A DNA stretch of 64,000 nt, from NCBI GenBank assembly GCA_963773335.1, contig CAVZAT010000004.1, positions 434,001 through 498,000 on the forward strand, read 5' to 3'. A program made the translations under genes and the position numbers. Within the stretch, counting starts at the first letter, position 1; each line of letters starts with the position of its first letter. Positions 46,146 through 55,276 of the stretch are shown one piece after another. This stretch comes from UBA4742 sp963773335. Lineage in GTDB: Bacteria > Actinomycetota > Acidimicrobiia > Acidimicrobiales > Acidimicrobilacustridaceae. The notes under the pieces are model-generated. The model was not told the origin of the DNA. It did not search any database and worked only from the letters and a program-made list of their open reading frames with translations.

Positions 46146-47044
46146 CCGCGGCCACCACCCCGTCGGCCGCCTCGTCCCAGACGACAATGGCAGGTGGCGT
46201 GGCGCCACCGACCCGGCCCGCGCAGGAGCGACACTCGCTCGCCGTCGAGGTGGTCAAGCGCATGGCCCGGGCCCTGCTCAACGGCCTGATCTTCGCCATC
46301 ATCGGCCTGATCCTGTGGGAGATCCTGGTCAGGATCTCCGGGGTCACGCCCTACATCGCCAAGAGCCCGGGCGACGTGTACCACTTCCTGTTCACCGATC
46401 CCACCGCCGCCGCCAACCGGGCCGTCCTCAACCACGCCTTCTGGACCACGGCCGCGGACATGGCCATCGGGTTCGTGGCCGGCACCCTGGCTGCCCTGAT
46501 CTTCGCCAACGTCTTCGCCCTGCGCCGCGAGGTGGAGCACGCGGTGATGCCGGCCGCCATGGTCCTGCGCACCGTCCCCCTGGTGGCGATGGTCCCGCTG
46601 ATCGCCCTGATCTTCGGGCGGGGCGTGATCGGGGTGGCCGTGATCGCCGGCATCGTGACCTTCTTCCCCACCCTGGTGAACGTGACCCTGGCGTTGCGCG
46701 CCATCCCCCAGGAGTCGTTCGACCTGATGCACGGCTATGGCGCCACCCGGATCGTGACCCTGCGCAAGGTGCAGTTCCCCGGAGCCCTGCCGGCGCTGTT
46801 CGCCTCGGCCCGCATCGCTGCACCCCTGGCGCTGACCGGGGCCCTGCTGGCCGAGTGGCTGGCCACCGGCCAGGGTGCCGGCTACCTGATGCTGACCAGC
46901 TCCAACCAAGGCGACTACAACATGATGTGGGCCTCGGTGGTGCTGGTGGTGGTGGCCGCGGTGCTCCTCTACAGCGTGATCAGCGGAGTCGAGACCCTGG
47001 TGCTGGCCCGCTACGCCCCTGGCCAGAGCCGCCAGGTCATCTGA
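46142..47044 (+). CDS. ABC transporter permease (SsuC class), second copy
   Basis: A 300-residue permease, six predicted helices, with the EAA-type loop DLMHGYGATRIVTLRKVQFPG followed by ALFASARIAAPLALTGALLAEW. An N-terminal extension of about 35 residues is Ala/Thr-rich. The start is TTG 46142, overlapping the previous stop. It is clearly related to the first permease but diverged, as in other two-permease importers of pyrimidine-type compounds. Ends 16 nt before adenosine deaminase. Confidence 0.85.
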   Translation: MTAATTPSAASSQTTMAGGVAPPTRPAQERHSLAVEVVKRMARALLNGLIFAIIGLILWEILVRISGVTPYIAKSPGDVYHFLFTDPTAAANRAVLNHAFWTTAADMAIGFVAGTLAALIFANVFALRREVEHAVMPAAMVLRTVPLVAMVPLIALIFGRGVIGVAVIAGIVTFFPTLVNVTLALRAIPQESFDLMHGYGATRIVTLRKVQFPGALPALFASARIAAPLALTGALLAEWLATGQGAGYLMLTSSNQGDYNMMWASVVLVVVAAVLLYSVISGVETLVLARYAPGQSRQVI

Positions 47045-47060
47045 GGGCATCGACCGGCTG

Positions 47061-48044
47061 ATGCGCGATCTGCTGAGCCTGCCCAAGGCCCACCTCCATC
47101 TGCACCTCGAGGGGGGGATGCGCCCGTCCACCCTCCAGGAGCGGTGCGACCACTACGGCATCGAGGTGCCCCGGATCCGCGGCTTCGGCAGCTTCGGTGC
47201 CTTCGTCGACACCTACATGGCCGCCTGCGACGTGTTGAGGACCCCCGATGACCTGGGTCGCCTGGCGCGCGAATGCATAGAAGACGCGGCCGGAGCCGGC
47301 GCCGTGTGGATCGAGCTGGCCTTCCACCCGGCCCACCATCGCCCACGCTTCGGGACCGACCGCGAGATCGTCGACATCGTGCTGGCCGCGGCGGCCGAGG
47401 CCTCGGCCGACACCGGGGTGGGCGCCGGGCTCATGTTGTCCGCCGACCGGACCAAGCCCCCGGTTGAGGCCGTGGCGTTGGCTGAGCTGGCCGCGGCCTA
47501 CACCGGGAGCGGGGTGGTCTCGTTCGGGTTGGCCAACGACGAGGTCATCGGCCCGCCCGAGCCCTATGCCGAGGCGTTCGCGGTGGCTCGGTCGGCGGGC
47601 CTGTTGAGCACGCCTCACGCCGGGGAGCTGTGCGGGCCCGAGAGCGTGCGCGGCGCGCTCGACGCCCTCGGGGCGGACCGCATCCAGCACGGCGTGCGGG
47701 CCGTCGAGGATCCGGTCCTGGTGCAGAGGCTGGCCGACGACGGCATCTGCCTCGACGTCTGCCCCACCTCGAACCTGTCGCTCGGCGTGGTGGACCGCCT
47801 CGAGGACCACCCCCTGGGGGCACTGCTGGCATCGGGTGTGCGCTGCTCCGTCAACGCGGATGACCCGCTCCTGTTCGGACCGGGCCTGTTGGAGGAGTAC
47901 GAGGTGTGCCGCGCCACGCTCGGCCTGGATGACGACGCACTGGCCTCGATGGCGGCGGCCAGCATCGAGGCCAGCGGCGCGCCCGACGACCTCAAGGTCA
48001 CCGCCGTGGCCGGCATCGCCGCCTGGCTCGCCGCGCCCACCTGA
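47061..48044 (+). CDS. add: Adenosine deaminase family protein
   Basis: A 327-residue amidohydrolase-superfamily deaminase: zinc ligands in KAHLHLHLEGGMRP (residues 9-22), HAGELCGPESV with the catalytic Glu, RIQHGVRAV and SVNADDPLLF (metal Asp). It deaminates adenosine or a related purine (adenine or a 6-amino purine) to the oxo form. Position straight after the importer and inside the purine island suggests it conditions incoming substrate. The SVNADDP replaces the usual SLNTDDP, a conservative variant. No strong ribosome site precedes the ATG. Confidence 0.85.
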   Translation: MRDLLSLPKAHLHLHLEGGMRPSTLQERCDHYGIEVPRIRGFGSFGAFVDTYMAACDVLRTPDDLGRLARECIEDAAGAGAVWIELAFHPAHHRPRFGTDREIVDIVLAAAAEASADTGVGAGLMLSADRTKPPVEAVALAELAAAYTGSGVVSFGLANDEVIGPPEPYAEAFAVARSAGLLSTPHAGELCGPESVRGALDALGADRIQHGVRAVEDPVLVQRLADDGICLDVCPTSNLSLGVVDRLEDHPLGALLASGVRCSVNADDPLLFGPGLLEEYEVCRATLGLDDDALASMAAASIEASGAPDDLKVTAVAGIAAWLAAPT

Positions 48045-48141
48045 CCCGCCCTCCCGCCCCGGACCTGCCGGCGCCGCGACGCAAGACATGTCGCCAAGCT
48101 GACAAGAAGGGCATCGACCGGGCTCGGTAGCGTGGATCCGG

Positions 48142-49016
48142 ATGGCCCGGCTCGACCTGCGACATCCCGACAACGCCAGCGGGGACTGGTACGTCGACGA
48201 ACGCTGCATCGACTGCGGGACCTGTCGGGAGCTGGCGCCTCGCCTGTTCGGAGTCACCGGGGACCAGTCCATCGTCGTCCGCCAGCCCTCGTCTGGGTCC
48301 GGCGACCAGACCGACGCCTGGCTGGCAGCCCAGGCCTGCCCCACCCAATCGATCGGCACCGCCAGCCACCAGCGGCGGCCAGGCCGGCTGTTCCCCGCGA
48401 GATCGGCCCCGGCACCGGCGTGTACGACTGCGGCTACTGCTCCCCCGACTCGTTCGGCGCGACGTCGTGGTTCGCCCAACGCCCCGACGGCAACCTGCTC
48501 GTCGACTCCCCCCGTTTCACCCTGGCGCTGGCCGAGCCGTTCCGGGATCTGGGTGGCATCGACCACGTCCTGCTCACCCATCGTGACGACGTGGCCGACG
48601 CGGCCCGGTGGGCCCAGGAGTTCGATGCCCGGGTCTGGATCCACGCGCAGGACCGCTCAGCCGCGCCGTTCGCCACCGATCTCCTCCACGGACTGGACGA
48701 GACGCCGATCACGTCCGGCCTGGTGGCCATCCCCACGCCCGGCCACACCCGGGGCAGCGTCGTGTTCCTGCTGGACGAGCAGTACCTGTTCACCGGCGAC
48801 TCGTTGGCCTGGAGCTTCGAGCGCGACGACCTCACCGCCTTCCGAGGTGCGTGCTGGTACTCGTGGACGGCCCAGACCGAGTCGCTGGACCGCGTGGCCG
48901 ATCGCCACCGATTCGCCTGGATCCTGCCTGGCCACGGCGCCCGGATCGGCGCTGACGCGGAGGACCTCCACCAGCGACTGAGCGGCCTCGTCGAGCGCAT
49001 GCGCGCCACGCGCTGA
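48142..49016 (+). CDS. Ferredoxin-MBL-fold fusion protein, frameshifted
   Basis: About 291 residues after restoring one C in the C-run 48393-48396. Residues 1-75 form a small ferredoxin domain with CIDCGTC and a distal CPT (one 4Fe-4S cluster likely), and residues 95-291 form a metallo-beta-lactamase fold: LLTHRDDVADAARW in place of the usual HxHxDH, PTPGHTRGSVVFLL, LFTGDSLAW and LPGHGARI. This fusion with the THRDDVAD variant is a recurring family, also seen in phototrophs and plants, without a settled function; a redox or thiol-ester role is possible. A short gap of 97 nt separates it from adenosine deaminase. Confidence 0.75.
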
Positions 49017-49108
49017 TCCGTGCGGCCCTGGTATCTCACGTTCCAAGGGGCCCGAATCGTCCCTACCACGGTGGCATCGGCGGGGCGCCAAACGTGGGAG
49101 GATCGTCC

Positions 49109-50513
49109 ATGGCTGACAACGCATCCGACCGAGCCACTCCGGTCGACGTGCTGGTGGCCGGCGCCGACCTGGTGGCCACCTGCGACGACACACGCCGGGA
49201 GTTGGCCGGGGGTTGGGTGGCCATCACCGACGGCGTGATCAGCGGCGTCGGTGCGGCCGGCACGGAGCCGGCCGGCGCCTTGCGCACCATCCGGGCCGAA
49301 GGCTGCCTGGTGACGCCCGGGTTGATCAACACCCACCATCACATCTACCAGAACCTCGACCCGCGCCTACCTCCCGGCCACCAGTTCCAACCTCTTCGGC
49401 TGGCTGACCACGCTCTACCCCATCTGGGCCGGCCTGGACGAGGAGGCGGCCTACCTGTCCGCCTGGGTGGGCCTGGCCGAACTGGCCTTGGGCGGGTGCA
49501 CGACCACCATGGACCACCTCTACGTCCACCCGGCCGGCGGTGGCGACCTGATCAGCGCCGAGATCACCGCGGCACGCGAGCTGGGCATGCGGTTCCACGC
49601 CACCCGCGGCTCGATGAGCCGCTCGCGAAGAGACGGCGGGCTGCCCCCCGACTCGGTGGTCCAGGACGACGACACCATCCTGGCCGAGTCCGAGCGCCTG
49701 GTCGGGTTGCACCACGATCCCGGGCCCCACGCCATGGTGCAGGTGGCGCTGGCGCCGTGTTCCCCCTTCTCGGTCACACCGGAACTGATGCGGGCCACCG
49801 CCGAGTTGGCCGAACGCCTCGACGTGCGCCTCCACACCCACCTGGCCGAGGACGAGGACGAGGACGAGTACTGCCTCGAGGTCTACGGCTGTCGCCCGGT
49901 CGAGCTGTTCGAGGACGTGGGCTGGGGCACGGACCGGTCCTGGGTGGCCCACTGCGTGTTCCCCGATCCCGACGAGATCACCCGACTGGCCGCCTGGGGG
50001 ACCGGCGTGGCCCACTGTCCCAGCTCCAACCAGATGATCGGCGCCGGCCTGGCCCCGATCCGCGAGTTCCGCGCCGCCGGGGTGCCGGTGGGCATCGGCT
50101 GCGACGGCTCGGCCTCCACCGACTCGGCGTCGCTGTGGATGGAGAGCCGCAACGCGCTGCTCCTGGCCCGTCTCCGCCACGGTCCCGAGGCCATGCAGGC
50201 CCGCGACGCCTTGGAGATGGCCACGCGGGGCGGGGCCCGCTGCCTGGGCCGTGACGGGGAGATCGGCGTGCTGGCGGTGGGGGCGGCCGGCGATCTGGCG
50301 GTGTGGGCATTGGAGGGGATCCCCTTCGCCGGGGCACTGTCGGATCCCATCGAGGCCTGGTTGCGCTGCGGGCCCACCGCGCCGCGCCACACCGTGGTGG
50401 CCGGGCGCGCCGTCGTGGCCGACGGCCAACTGGTGGACCCCGCCGTGGCCGACATCCTGGCTCGCCATCGCCAGGTGGCCCTGCGCTTGCAAGGGCAGGC
50501 GACGGCCTCCTAG
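49109..50513 (+). CDS. 8-oxoguanine deaminase (TrzN/AtzB-like), frameshifted
   Basis: About 467 residues after removing one extra G at about 49358 (YQNLTRAYLPATSSNLFGWL). Signatures fit 8-oxoguanine deaminases: NTHHHIYQNL, LALGGCTTTMDHLYVHP, FHATRGSMSRS, RDGGLPPDSVV, LAPCSPFSVTPELM, LHTHLAEDEDEDEYC, HCPSSNQMIGAG and CDGSASTDSASL. The enzyme hydrolyses 8-oxoguanine (or a related 2-amino purine) to urate plus ammonia. ATG 49109 follows GGGAGG by 7 nt. If correct, it feeds urate directly into the purine island upstream. An s-triazine hydrolase role is the nearest alternative. Confidence 0.85.
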
Positions 50514-50542
50514 ACCCGCTGGCCAGGACCGCGCCCCACCCC

Positions 50543-51598
50543 TCAGGGGGCCAGGGAGCGCGTCACGGTCCCCAAGCGGTCGCCGACGGTGTCGTGGATG
50601 CCGTCTCGGGGTGCGCTCGACCGGGTACGGGCGCTCAACAACTTGGCCGTGAGGTGCTCGCCGGCCCGCACCGGCGGGTAGCGGGGGGCTTCGCCCTGGG
50701 CCACGCAGGTGGGCAGGCACGACACCCAGGCGTCGTAGTTCCCGTCATGGAAGAAGGCGGCCGAGCGACGCCGAGCCGGGCCGTCCGCCTCGGGTGGCAC
50801 GACGCGATGCACGGTCGAGTGCCACCGGTCGTTTGTCCACTGGGCCAACAGGTCGCCCAGGTTGATCAGGAAGAGCCCCTCCTCGGGCACCACCGGCGTC
50901 CATTCACCGTCGGGCGCCACGATCTCCAGTCCCGGCACCCGGTCGCCGTAGAGCACGGTCACGATGCCGTAGTCGGTGTGCGCCCCCATGCGGACCTGGC
51001 CGGGTCGCAGTCCCACGCCCCCCGGCGCCCGCACGTAGTTGTTGAGACGCAAGGTGTCGGTCGAGTGGTCGGTCTTGTCGACGAAGTGGTCCTCAGCCAT
51101 GCCGAGCGCCACCGCGAAGATCCTGGTCAGCCGTCGGGCCAGCCCAGCCACCGCCGCGAAGTAGGCCACCAGCGCCCGGCGTTCGGCCACCAGGCCCGGG
51201 GGCCAACGGTTCGGCGCGAACACGCCCTCGAGCTCGGCCGCGTAGATCGGGTCGTCGACCGGGATCACGTCCGGGCCGATGTTGAACGCCTCGAACAGGT
51301 CGGGCGGCGAGTCCACGCCCAGGCTGTAGGTCAGCGACTCGGAGCCCACCGGGGCGTAGCCACGGTTGATGTGGGCGGGCGGGATCAGTGCCGCCTTGGC
51401 CTCGGAGGGCAGCGCGAAGATGCGATCGGCCGCCTCGAGCATGGCGTCGACCTGCTCGGCGGCCACCCCGTGGCCGGCGATCTGCAGGAACCCCACGGCC
51501 GAGCACCCGGCGTCGACCTCGGCCGCGATCCGGGCTCGGTACGCCTCGTCACCGACGTCCCAACCGCCGATGTCCACCACGGGGACCAGGTCGCGCAT
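50543..51598 (-). CDS. 2-oxoglutarate/Fe(II) oxygenase (IPNS-like)
   Basis: A 351-residue oxygenase. The N-terminal non-haem dioxygenase domain (LVPVVDIGGWD, VGFLQIAGHGV) precedes the double-stranded beta helix with iron ligands in MGAHTDYGIVT (HxD) and WHSTVHRV (His), and the 2OG-binding Arg in RRSAAFF. It belongs to the isopenicillin-N-synthase-like clan, which includes pyrimidine-acting and small-acid hydroxylases. It runs convergently to the 8-oxoguanine deaminase with 29 nt between. Substrate not inferable. Confidence 0.8.
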   Translation of the reverse strand: MRDLVPVVDIGGWDVGDEAYRARIAAEVDAGCSAVGFLQIAGHGVAAEQVDAMLEAADRIFALPSEAKAALIPPAHINRGYAPVGSESLTYSLGVDSPPDLFEAFNIGPDVIPVDDPIYAAELEGVFAPNRWPPGLVAERRALVAYFAAVAGLARRLTRIFAVALGMAEDHFVDKTDHSTDTLRLNNYVRAPGGVGLRPGQVRMGAHTDYGIVTVLYGDRVPGLEIVAPDGEWTPVVPEEGLFLINLGDLLAQWTNDRWHSTVHRVVPPEADGPARRRSAAFFHDGNYDAWVSCLPTCVAQGEAPRYPPVRAGEHLTAKLLSARTRSSAPRDGIHDTVGDRLGTVTRSLAP

Positions 51599-51690
51599 GC
51601 GCCGATTCTAGAGGGCCCCGGCCTCCGGACCAGCCGGTCCCCGGGCCAAACTCCACCGATCGGCACCCACGGGTGCGATAGACCGACCCG

Positions 51691-52407
51691 GTGACCCCCC
51701 TCGCATTCGGCACGGCCACGCTGGCCATCTTCGCCGGTGCGCTGGTGCAAGGGTCGATCGGCTTCGGGCTCAACCTGCTGGCCGCCCCCATCCTGCTGCT
51801 CATCGATCCGCACTACGTCCCCGTCCCGGTGATCATGGTCAGCCTGGTGCTCAACGTCTTGCTGTGTGCCCGCAACCGCGGCGACCGGCCCTGGCAGACC
51901 ATGCGCTGGCCCATGGTGGGAGCGCTGCCGGCCATGGTGCTGGGCGCCGCCGCGGTGGCGGTGATCGACCAGCGGTTCCTCGAGGTCGGATTCGCGCTGG
52001 TGGTGCTGGCCGCCGTGGCCGTCAGCCTGTCGGGCCGCCATCCTCGCCACACCGACGCCAACCTGGCCCTGGCCGGGGCCGCGTCAGGGTTCATGGGCAC
52101 CACCACCGGCGTGGGTGGTCCGCCCATGGCCCTGCTGTTCCAGCACACCGAAGGGACCCAGCTGCGGGCATCGCTGCTCCGCTTCTTCCTGTTCACCTCC
52201 TTCGTCGCCCTGGGCCTGCTCGGCGCCTTCGGCCAGGTCCATCGCCATGACCTGGCCCTGGCCGCCACCCTGGCACCTGGGACGGCAGCCGGGTTCCTGG
52301 TGGCTCCTCACCTGAGCCGGGTGCTCGACAAGGGCTACATCCGCCACGCCGTGCTGGTGGTGTCGGCCGCCTCGGCCACCGTCGTGCTCGTCCGCGGCCT
52401 GGCCTGA
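51691..52407 (+). CDS. TSUP-family permease (TauE/SafE type)
   Basis: A 238-residue protein with about 7-8 membrane helices. The duplicated family motif is visible as GALVQGSIGFGLNLLAAP near residue 20 and GFMGTTTGVGGPPMALL near residue 140. Members export sulfite, sulfoacetate or other small organic anions. GTG 51691, 92 nt from the divergent oxygenase. The next gene, an ABC ATPase, is 30 nt downstream and perhaps co-transcribed, without obvious functional link. Confidence 0.8.
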   Translation: MTPLAFGTATLAIFAGALVQGSIGFGLNLLAAPILLLIDPHYVPVPVIMVSLVLNVLLCARNRGDRPWQTMRWPMVGALPAMVLGAAAVAVIDQRFLEVGFALVVLAAVAVSLSGRHPRHTDANLALAGAASGFMGTTTGVGGPPMALLFQHTEGTQLRASLLRFFLFTSFVALGLLGAFGQVHRHDLALAATLAPGTAAGFLVAPHLSRVLDKGYIRHAVLVVSAASATVVLVRGLA

Positions 52408-52437
52408 CGGCGGCGGAAGCACCGGTAGGGTGCGCCG

Positions 52438-53248
52438 GTGCCCAGCTCCGAAGTCCTGGCTCTCGAGCACGTCTCGGTGCGGCGCGAGGACCGGTTGATC
52501 CTCGACGACGTCAGCTGGACGGTGTCCGACGAGCAGCGCTGGGTGGTGCTGGGCCGCAACGGATCGGGCAAGACCACGCTCATCCGCCTGGCCTCGCTCT
52601 ACCTGCACCCTTCGGCCGGCACCGTCGCGCGTCCTGGGCGAGACGCTGGGGCGCACCGACGTGCGGTCGCTTCGGGCCCGGATCGGGCTGGCCAGCCCGT
52701 CACTGGGCGACCAGCTCCGTCGCGAGCTGACCCCGGTCGAGATCGTGATGAGCGCCCGCTACGCCGCCCTCGAACCCTGGTGGCACACCTACGACCAGGC
52801 CGACCGGGATCGGGCCCGCTCGATGCTGGACCGCATGGGCTGCGCCGCCCTGGCCGACCGGCCCTTCGGCGTACTGTCGTCGGGCGAGCGCCAGCGAGTG
52901 CTACTGGCCCGGACCCTGATGACCGAACCCGGTCTGGTCCTACTCGATGAACCCACCGCCGGCCTCGACCTGGGCGGGCGCGAGGAGCTGGTGGCCACCT
53001 TGGCCGACCTGGCCCGGGACCGTGCCACCCCGCCCACGGTCCTGGTCACCCACCACCTGGAGGAGATCCCGCCCGGGTTCACCCACGCGCTGCTGGTCAC
53101 CGCGGGGCGGGTGGTGGGCTGCGGCCCCCTCGACGACGTGCTCCGAGCCGACACGCTGTCGGCCTGCTTCGGGCTGAACCTGGTGGTCGAGCGGTCGGAC
53201 GGTCGTTGGAGCGCCGCGCGCCCACTGAGCCGGGCCAACACCCGCTGA
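52438..53248 (+). CDS. ABC ATP-binding protein, frameshifted
   Basis: About 269 residues after removing one extra base at about 52627 (GTV-RVLGETLGRTDVRSL). Walker A is GRNGSGKTTL, the signature LSSGERQRVLLAR and Walker B LVLLDEPTAGLDLGGRE, followed by VTHHLEEIPPGF. It resembles the solitary ModF/YheS-like ATPases of actinobacteria that lack a dedicated permease. No transmembrane partner lies adjacent. The start is GTG 52438. Confidence 0.75.
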
Positions 53249-53280
53249 CGCCATTGCTCCAGGGTGGCTGCGGGCTGGGT

Positions 53281-53721
53281 TCAGCTGACCTGGGCGAGCA
53301 GGGCAGGCTTGGAACGCTCGATGGCCTGGCCCAACAACCGCTCGAGGACCCCGTCACCGAATCCACCGCCGTAGTGCAGGCGCATGACCAACCGGCTCCC
53401 GACCTCGGTGGGTTCCACGGTCGCATCGAGCACCCAGGGGCTGTGATCGCGGCCATCGTGTTCGCGTCGCTCGAAACGCACCACCCGGGGCGACTCACAG
53501 CTGGTGCGGACCATCCGCAGCCGCTTGGATCGCGCCAACGGGCCCAATCGCCCGCGCAGGTCCACCAGCCAGGCGGCGTCGCCGTCATCGGCCGGGTCGG
53601 CGGCCACCGCCTCGGCCCGCTCGACGATCTCCAACCACTGGGGATAGTCGGCCAGGTCATCGATGCGATCGAACAGCCGCTCGGGCGGGCAGGGCGCGTC
53701 CAGCTCGACCGACAGATCCAC
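53281..53721 (-). CDS. SRPBCC/START-fold protein
   Basis: A 146-residue polyketide-cyclase/START-like protein: VDLSVELDAPCPPERLFDRIDDLADYPQW at the N-terminus (split by the usual first strand and helix), a central VVRFERREHDGRDHSPW and the C-terminal helix VLERLLGQAIERSKPALLAQ. It may bind a hydrophobic ligand; no catalytic residues can be named. GTG 53721 was selected since upstream codons in this frame look non-coding. Located between an ABC ATPase (convergent) and a peptidoglycan hydrolase-like gene. Confidence 0.65.
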   Translation of the reverse strand: MDLSVELDAPCPPERLFDRIDDLADYPQWLEIVERAEAVAADPADDGDAAWLVDLRGRLGPLARSKRLRMVRTSCESPRVVRFERREHDGRDHSPWVLDATVEPTEVGSRLVMRLHYGGGFGDGVLERLLGQAIERSKPALLAQVS

Positions 53722-53733
53722 GCGCCCAAGTGT

Positions 53734-53776
53734 GACCGACCCGGGCTCGCGTCCCGAAATCCAGACCGGGTCGGTC
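53734..53776 (-). terminator. Putative hairpin terminator after the M23 gene
   Basis: Perfect inverted repeat GACCGACCCGG (53734-53744) / CCGGGTCGGTC (53766-53776) with a 21-nt loop, 3 nt beyond the stop of the M23 gene on the minus strand. No T-run follows. The loop contains CCCGAAATC, the 9-mer that also precedes hairpins E1 and E2. Confidence 0.45.
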
Positions 53777-53779
53777 GGG

Positions 53780-55249
53780 TCAGTCGGGTGGGTAGAGCGA
53801 GATGGGCGAGCCGACCCCCACGGGACTGCCGTCAGGGGCGCGGGGGAACCCGCCCGGCGTGCCCGGATCCACATCGGCCGGGGGGTCGGCCGGGTCACCA
53901 GCAGGCAGCGACAGCGCCGCCTGGCGGGCCGACCAGGCCGTCTTGAGAAGACCGTAGGCGTCGAGAACCTGGCCGTCGGGATTGTGGATCTCGAAGTGCA
54001 CGTGGGGAGCGAGGGCGTCGCCGGTGCTGCCCACGAAGCCGATCAGCTGGCCGGCGGTGACCGTGTCGCCCTGGGACAGGTCGGGCGCGAAGGCGCTCAG
54101 GTGGGCGTAGTAGTAGCGATAGCCGCTGACCCCCTCGAGGAACACCGACAACCCGCCGAGCGGGTCCGAGCCACCGTAGGAGCTCAGCACGCCGTCCTCC
54201 ACCGCCACCAGCGGCGCGCCGGTGGCGGCCATCACGTCGCAACCCTCGTGCCAGTGCTGTTCGCTGGTGCCCGACAGGCGGGCGTCACCGAAGGAGTCCA
54301 CGAACCGGGTGGGACCCGCAACCGGGAACACGAAGCCGGGCACCCAGACGTGGCTGGCGTTCTCGAAGGACTCGAGCTGCCACTCGGCGGCCTGGTCGAC
54401 CTGGATGGCCGTGGCCACCGTGGTCCGGGCGGTGCTGAGATCCTCGGTGATCCGGATGCCCTGGTCCAGTCGGGCCTGCAGCGGACCGCTGAGCGCGGCG
54501 CGGTCCGAGGTGTAGACACGGCTCTGCCCCTCGAGCTGCTCGAGCACCGAGTCGAGCATCGCCATGCCGATGGACAGATCCGATGGGACGGCGGATCCCA
54601 GCAGGTTGACCGAGGCACCGGCGCCGCCCTGCACGTACAGCGCGACCGCCTGCTCGGTGAGCAGCTGACGGGCCCGCAGCGCGCGCTCGAAACGGGCCCG
54701 GTCGCCGGCCGACAGCCCTCGGGTCTTGGCCGCGAACCCGCTCATGGCCGCCTCGGCCCGCGACTGATCGGACCGGGCTCGGGCCAGCGCGGCGTCGGCC
54801 TGGGCCTTCTGCACCTTGGCCTGGGCGATGGCCTCGGGCAGCGCCGCCTTGGCCGCCGGGTTGAACGGTGCCTGGGGTCCGAAGGCGCGGCCCACATCGT
54901 GCTCGTTGCCGTCGCCGGGCGGCAGGGTGGTGGCCGACCCCGGTGCGGTCCCGCCGGCGACCGGGTCGGTCGATGGGGTGGACGATCCCGGATCGGTGGT
55001 GTCGGTGGTCGACGAGCTGTCGGTGGTGCTGGTGGACCCGTCGGTGGTCGACGTGGTGCTGCCCACCGTTGTGGGCTCGACCGAGGTCGTGGTCTCGTCG
55101 GCCAGCGCGCGACCTCGGGCCACCACCCCCGAGCCGGCGGCTGCCACCACGCCGGCCACCACCACGGCTACCACCACGCCCAGGGCCAGCACCTGGGTGA
55201 CCGCGGTGCGCCCGCCCAGGCAGGAGTCGAGTCCACGGCTCCGGATCAC
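53780..55249 (-). CDS. Secreted M23-family peptidase with coiled coil
   Basis: A 489-residue exported protein. Residues 17-42 form a membrane anchor or signal (VTQVLALGVVVAVVVAGVVA), residues 50-90 a Thr/Ser/Asp-rich linker, residues 115-260 an Ala/Arg/Gln-rich coiled coil, and residues 290-430 a LytM/M23 domain with HWHEGCDVMA (H and D zinc ligands) and APHVHFEIH (HxH). All four usual zinc ligands seem present, so it could be an active peptidoglycan endopeptidase, though the coiled coil is also typical of EnvC/FtsX-associated activators. A hairpin follows the stop. Confidence 0.8.
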   Translation of the reverse strand: MIRSRGLDSCLGGRTAVTQVLALGVVVAVVVAGVVAAAGSGVVARGRALADETTTSVEPTTVGSTTSTTDGSTSTTDSSSTTDTTDPGSSTPSTDPVAGGTAPGSATTLPPGDGNEHDVGRAFGPQAPFNPAAKAALPEAIAQAKVQKAQADAALARARSDQSRAEAAMSGFAAKTRGLSAGDRARFERALRARQLLTEQAVALYVQGGAGASVNLLGSAVPSDLSIGMAMLDSVLEQLEGQSRVYTSDRAALSGPLQARLDQGIRITEDLSTARTTVATAIQVDQAAEWQLESFENASHVWVPGFVFPVAGPTRFVDSFGDARLSGTSEQHWHEGCDVMAATGAPLVAVEDGVLSSYGGSDPLGGLSVFLEGVSGYRYYYAHLSAFAPDLSQGDTVTAGQLIGFVGSTGDALAPHVHFEIHNPDGQVLDAYGLLKTAWSARQAALSLPAGDPADPPADVDPGTPGGFPRAPDGSPVGVGSPISLYPPD

Positions 55250-55276
55250 GATCCCGTACCGTACGCTCCAGGCGCG

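Noticed and set aside
43343..47044. The NMT1/SsuA-class importer as a thiamine-precursor transporter
   Set aside because: No thi gene or TPP riboswitch is near it, while purine and ureide enzymes surround it; the thiamine importer is the separate operon at 57-61.8 kb.
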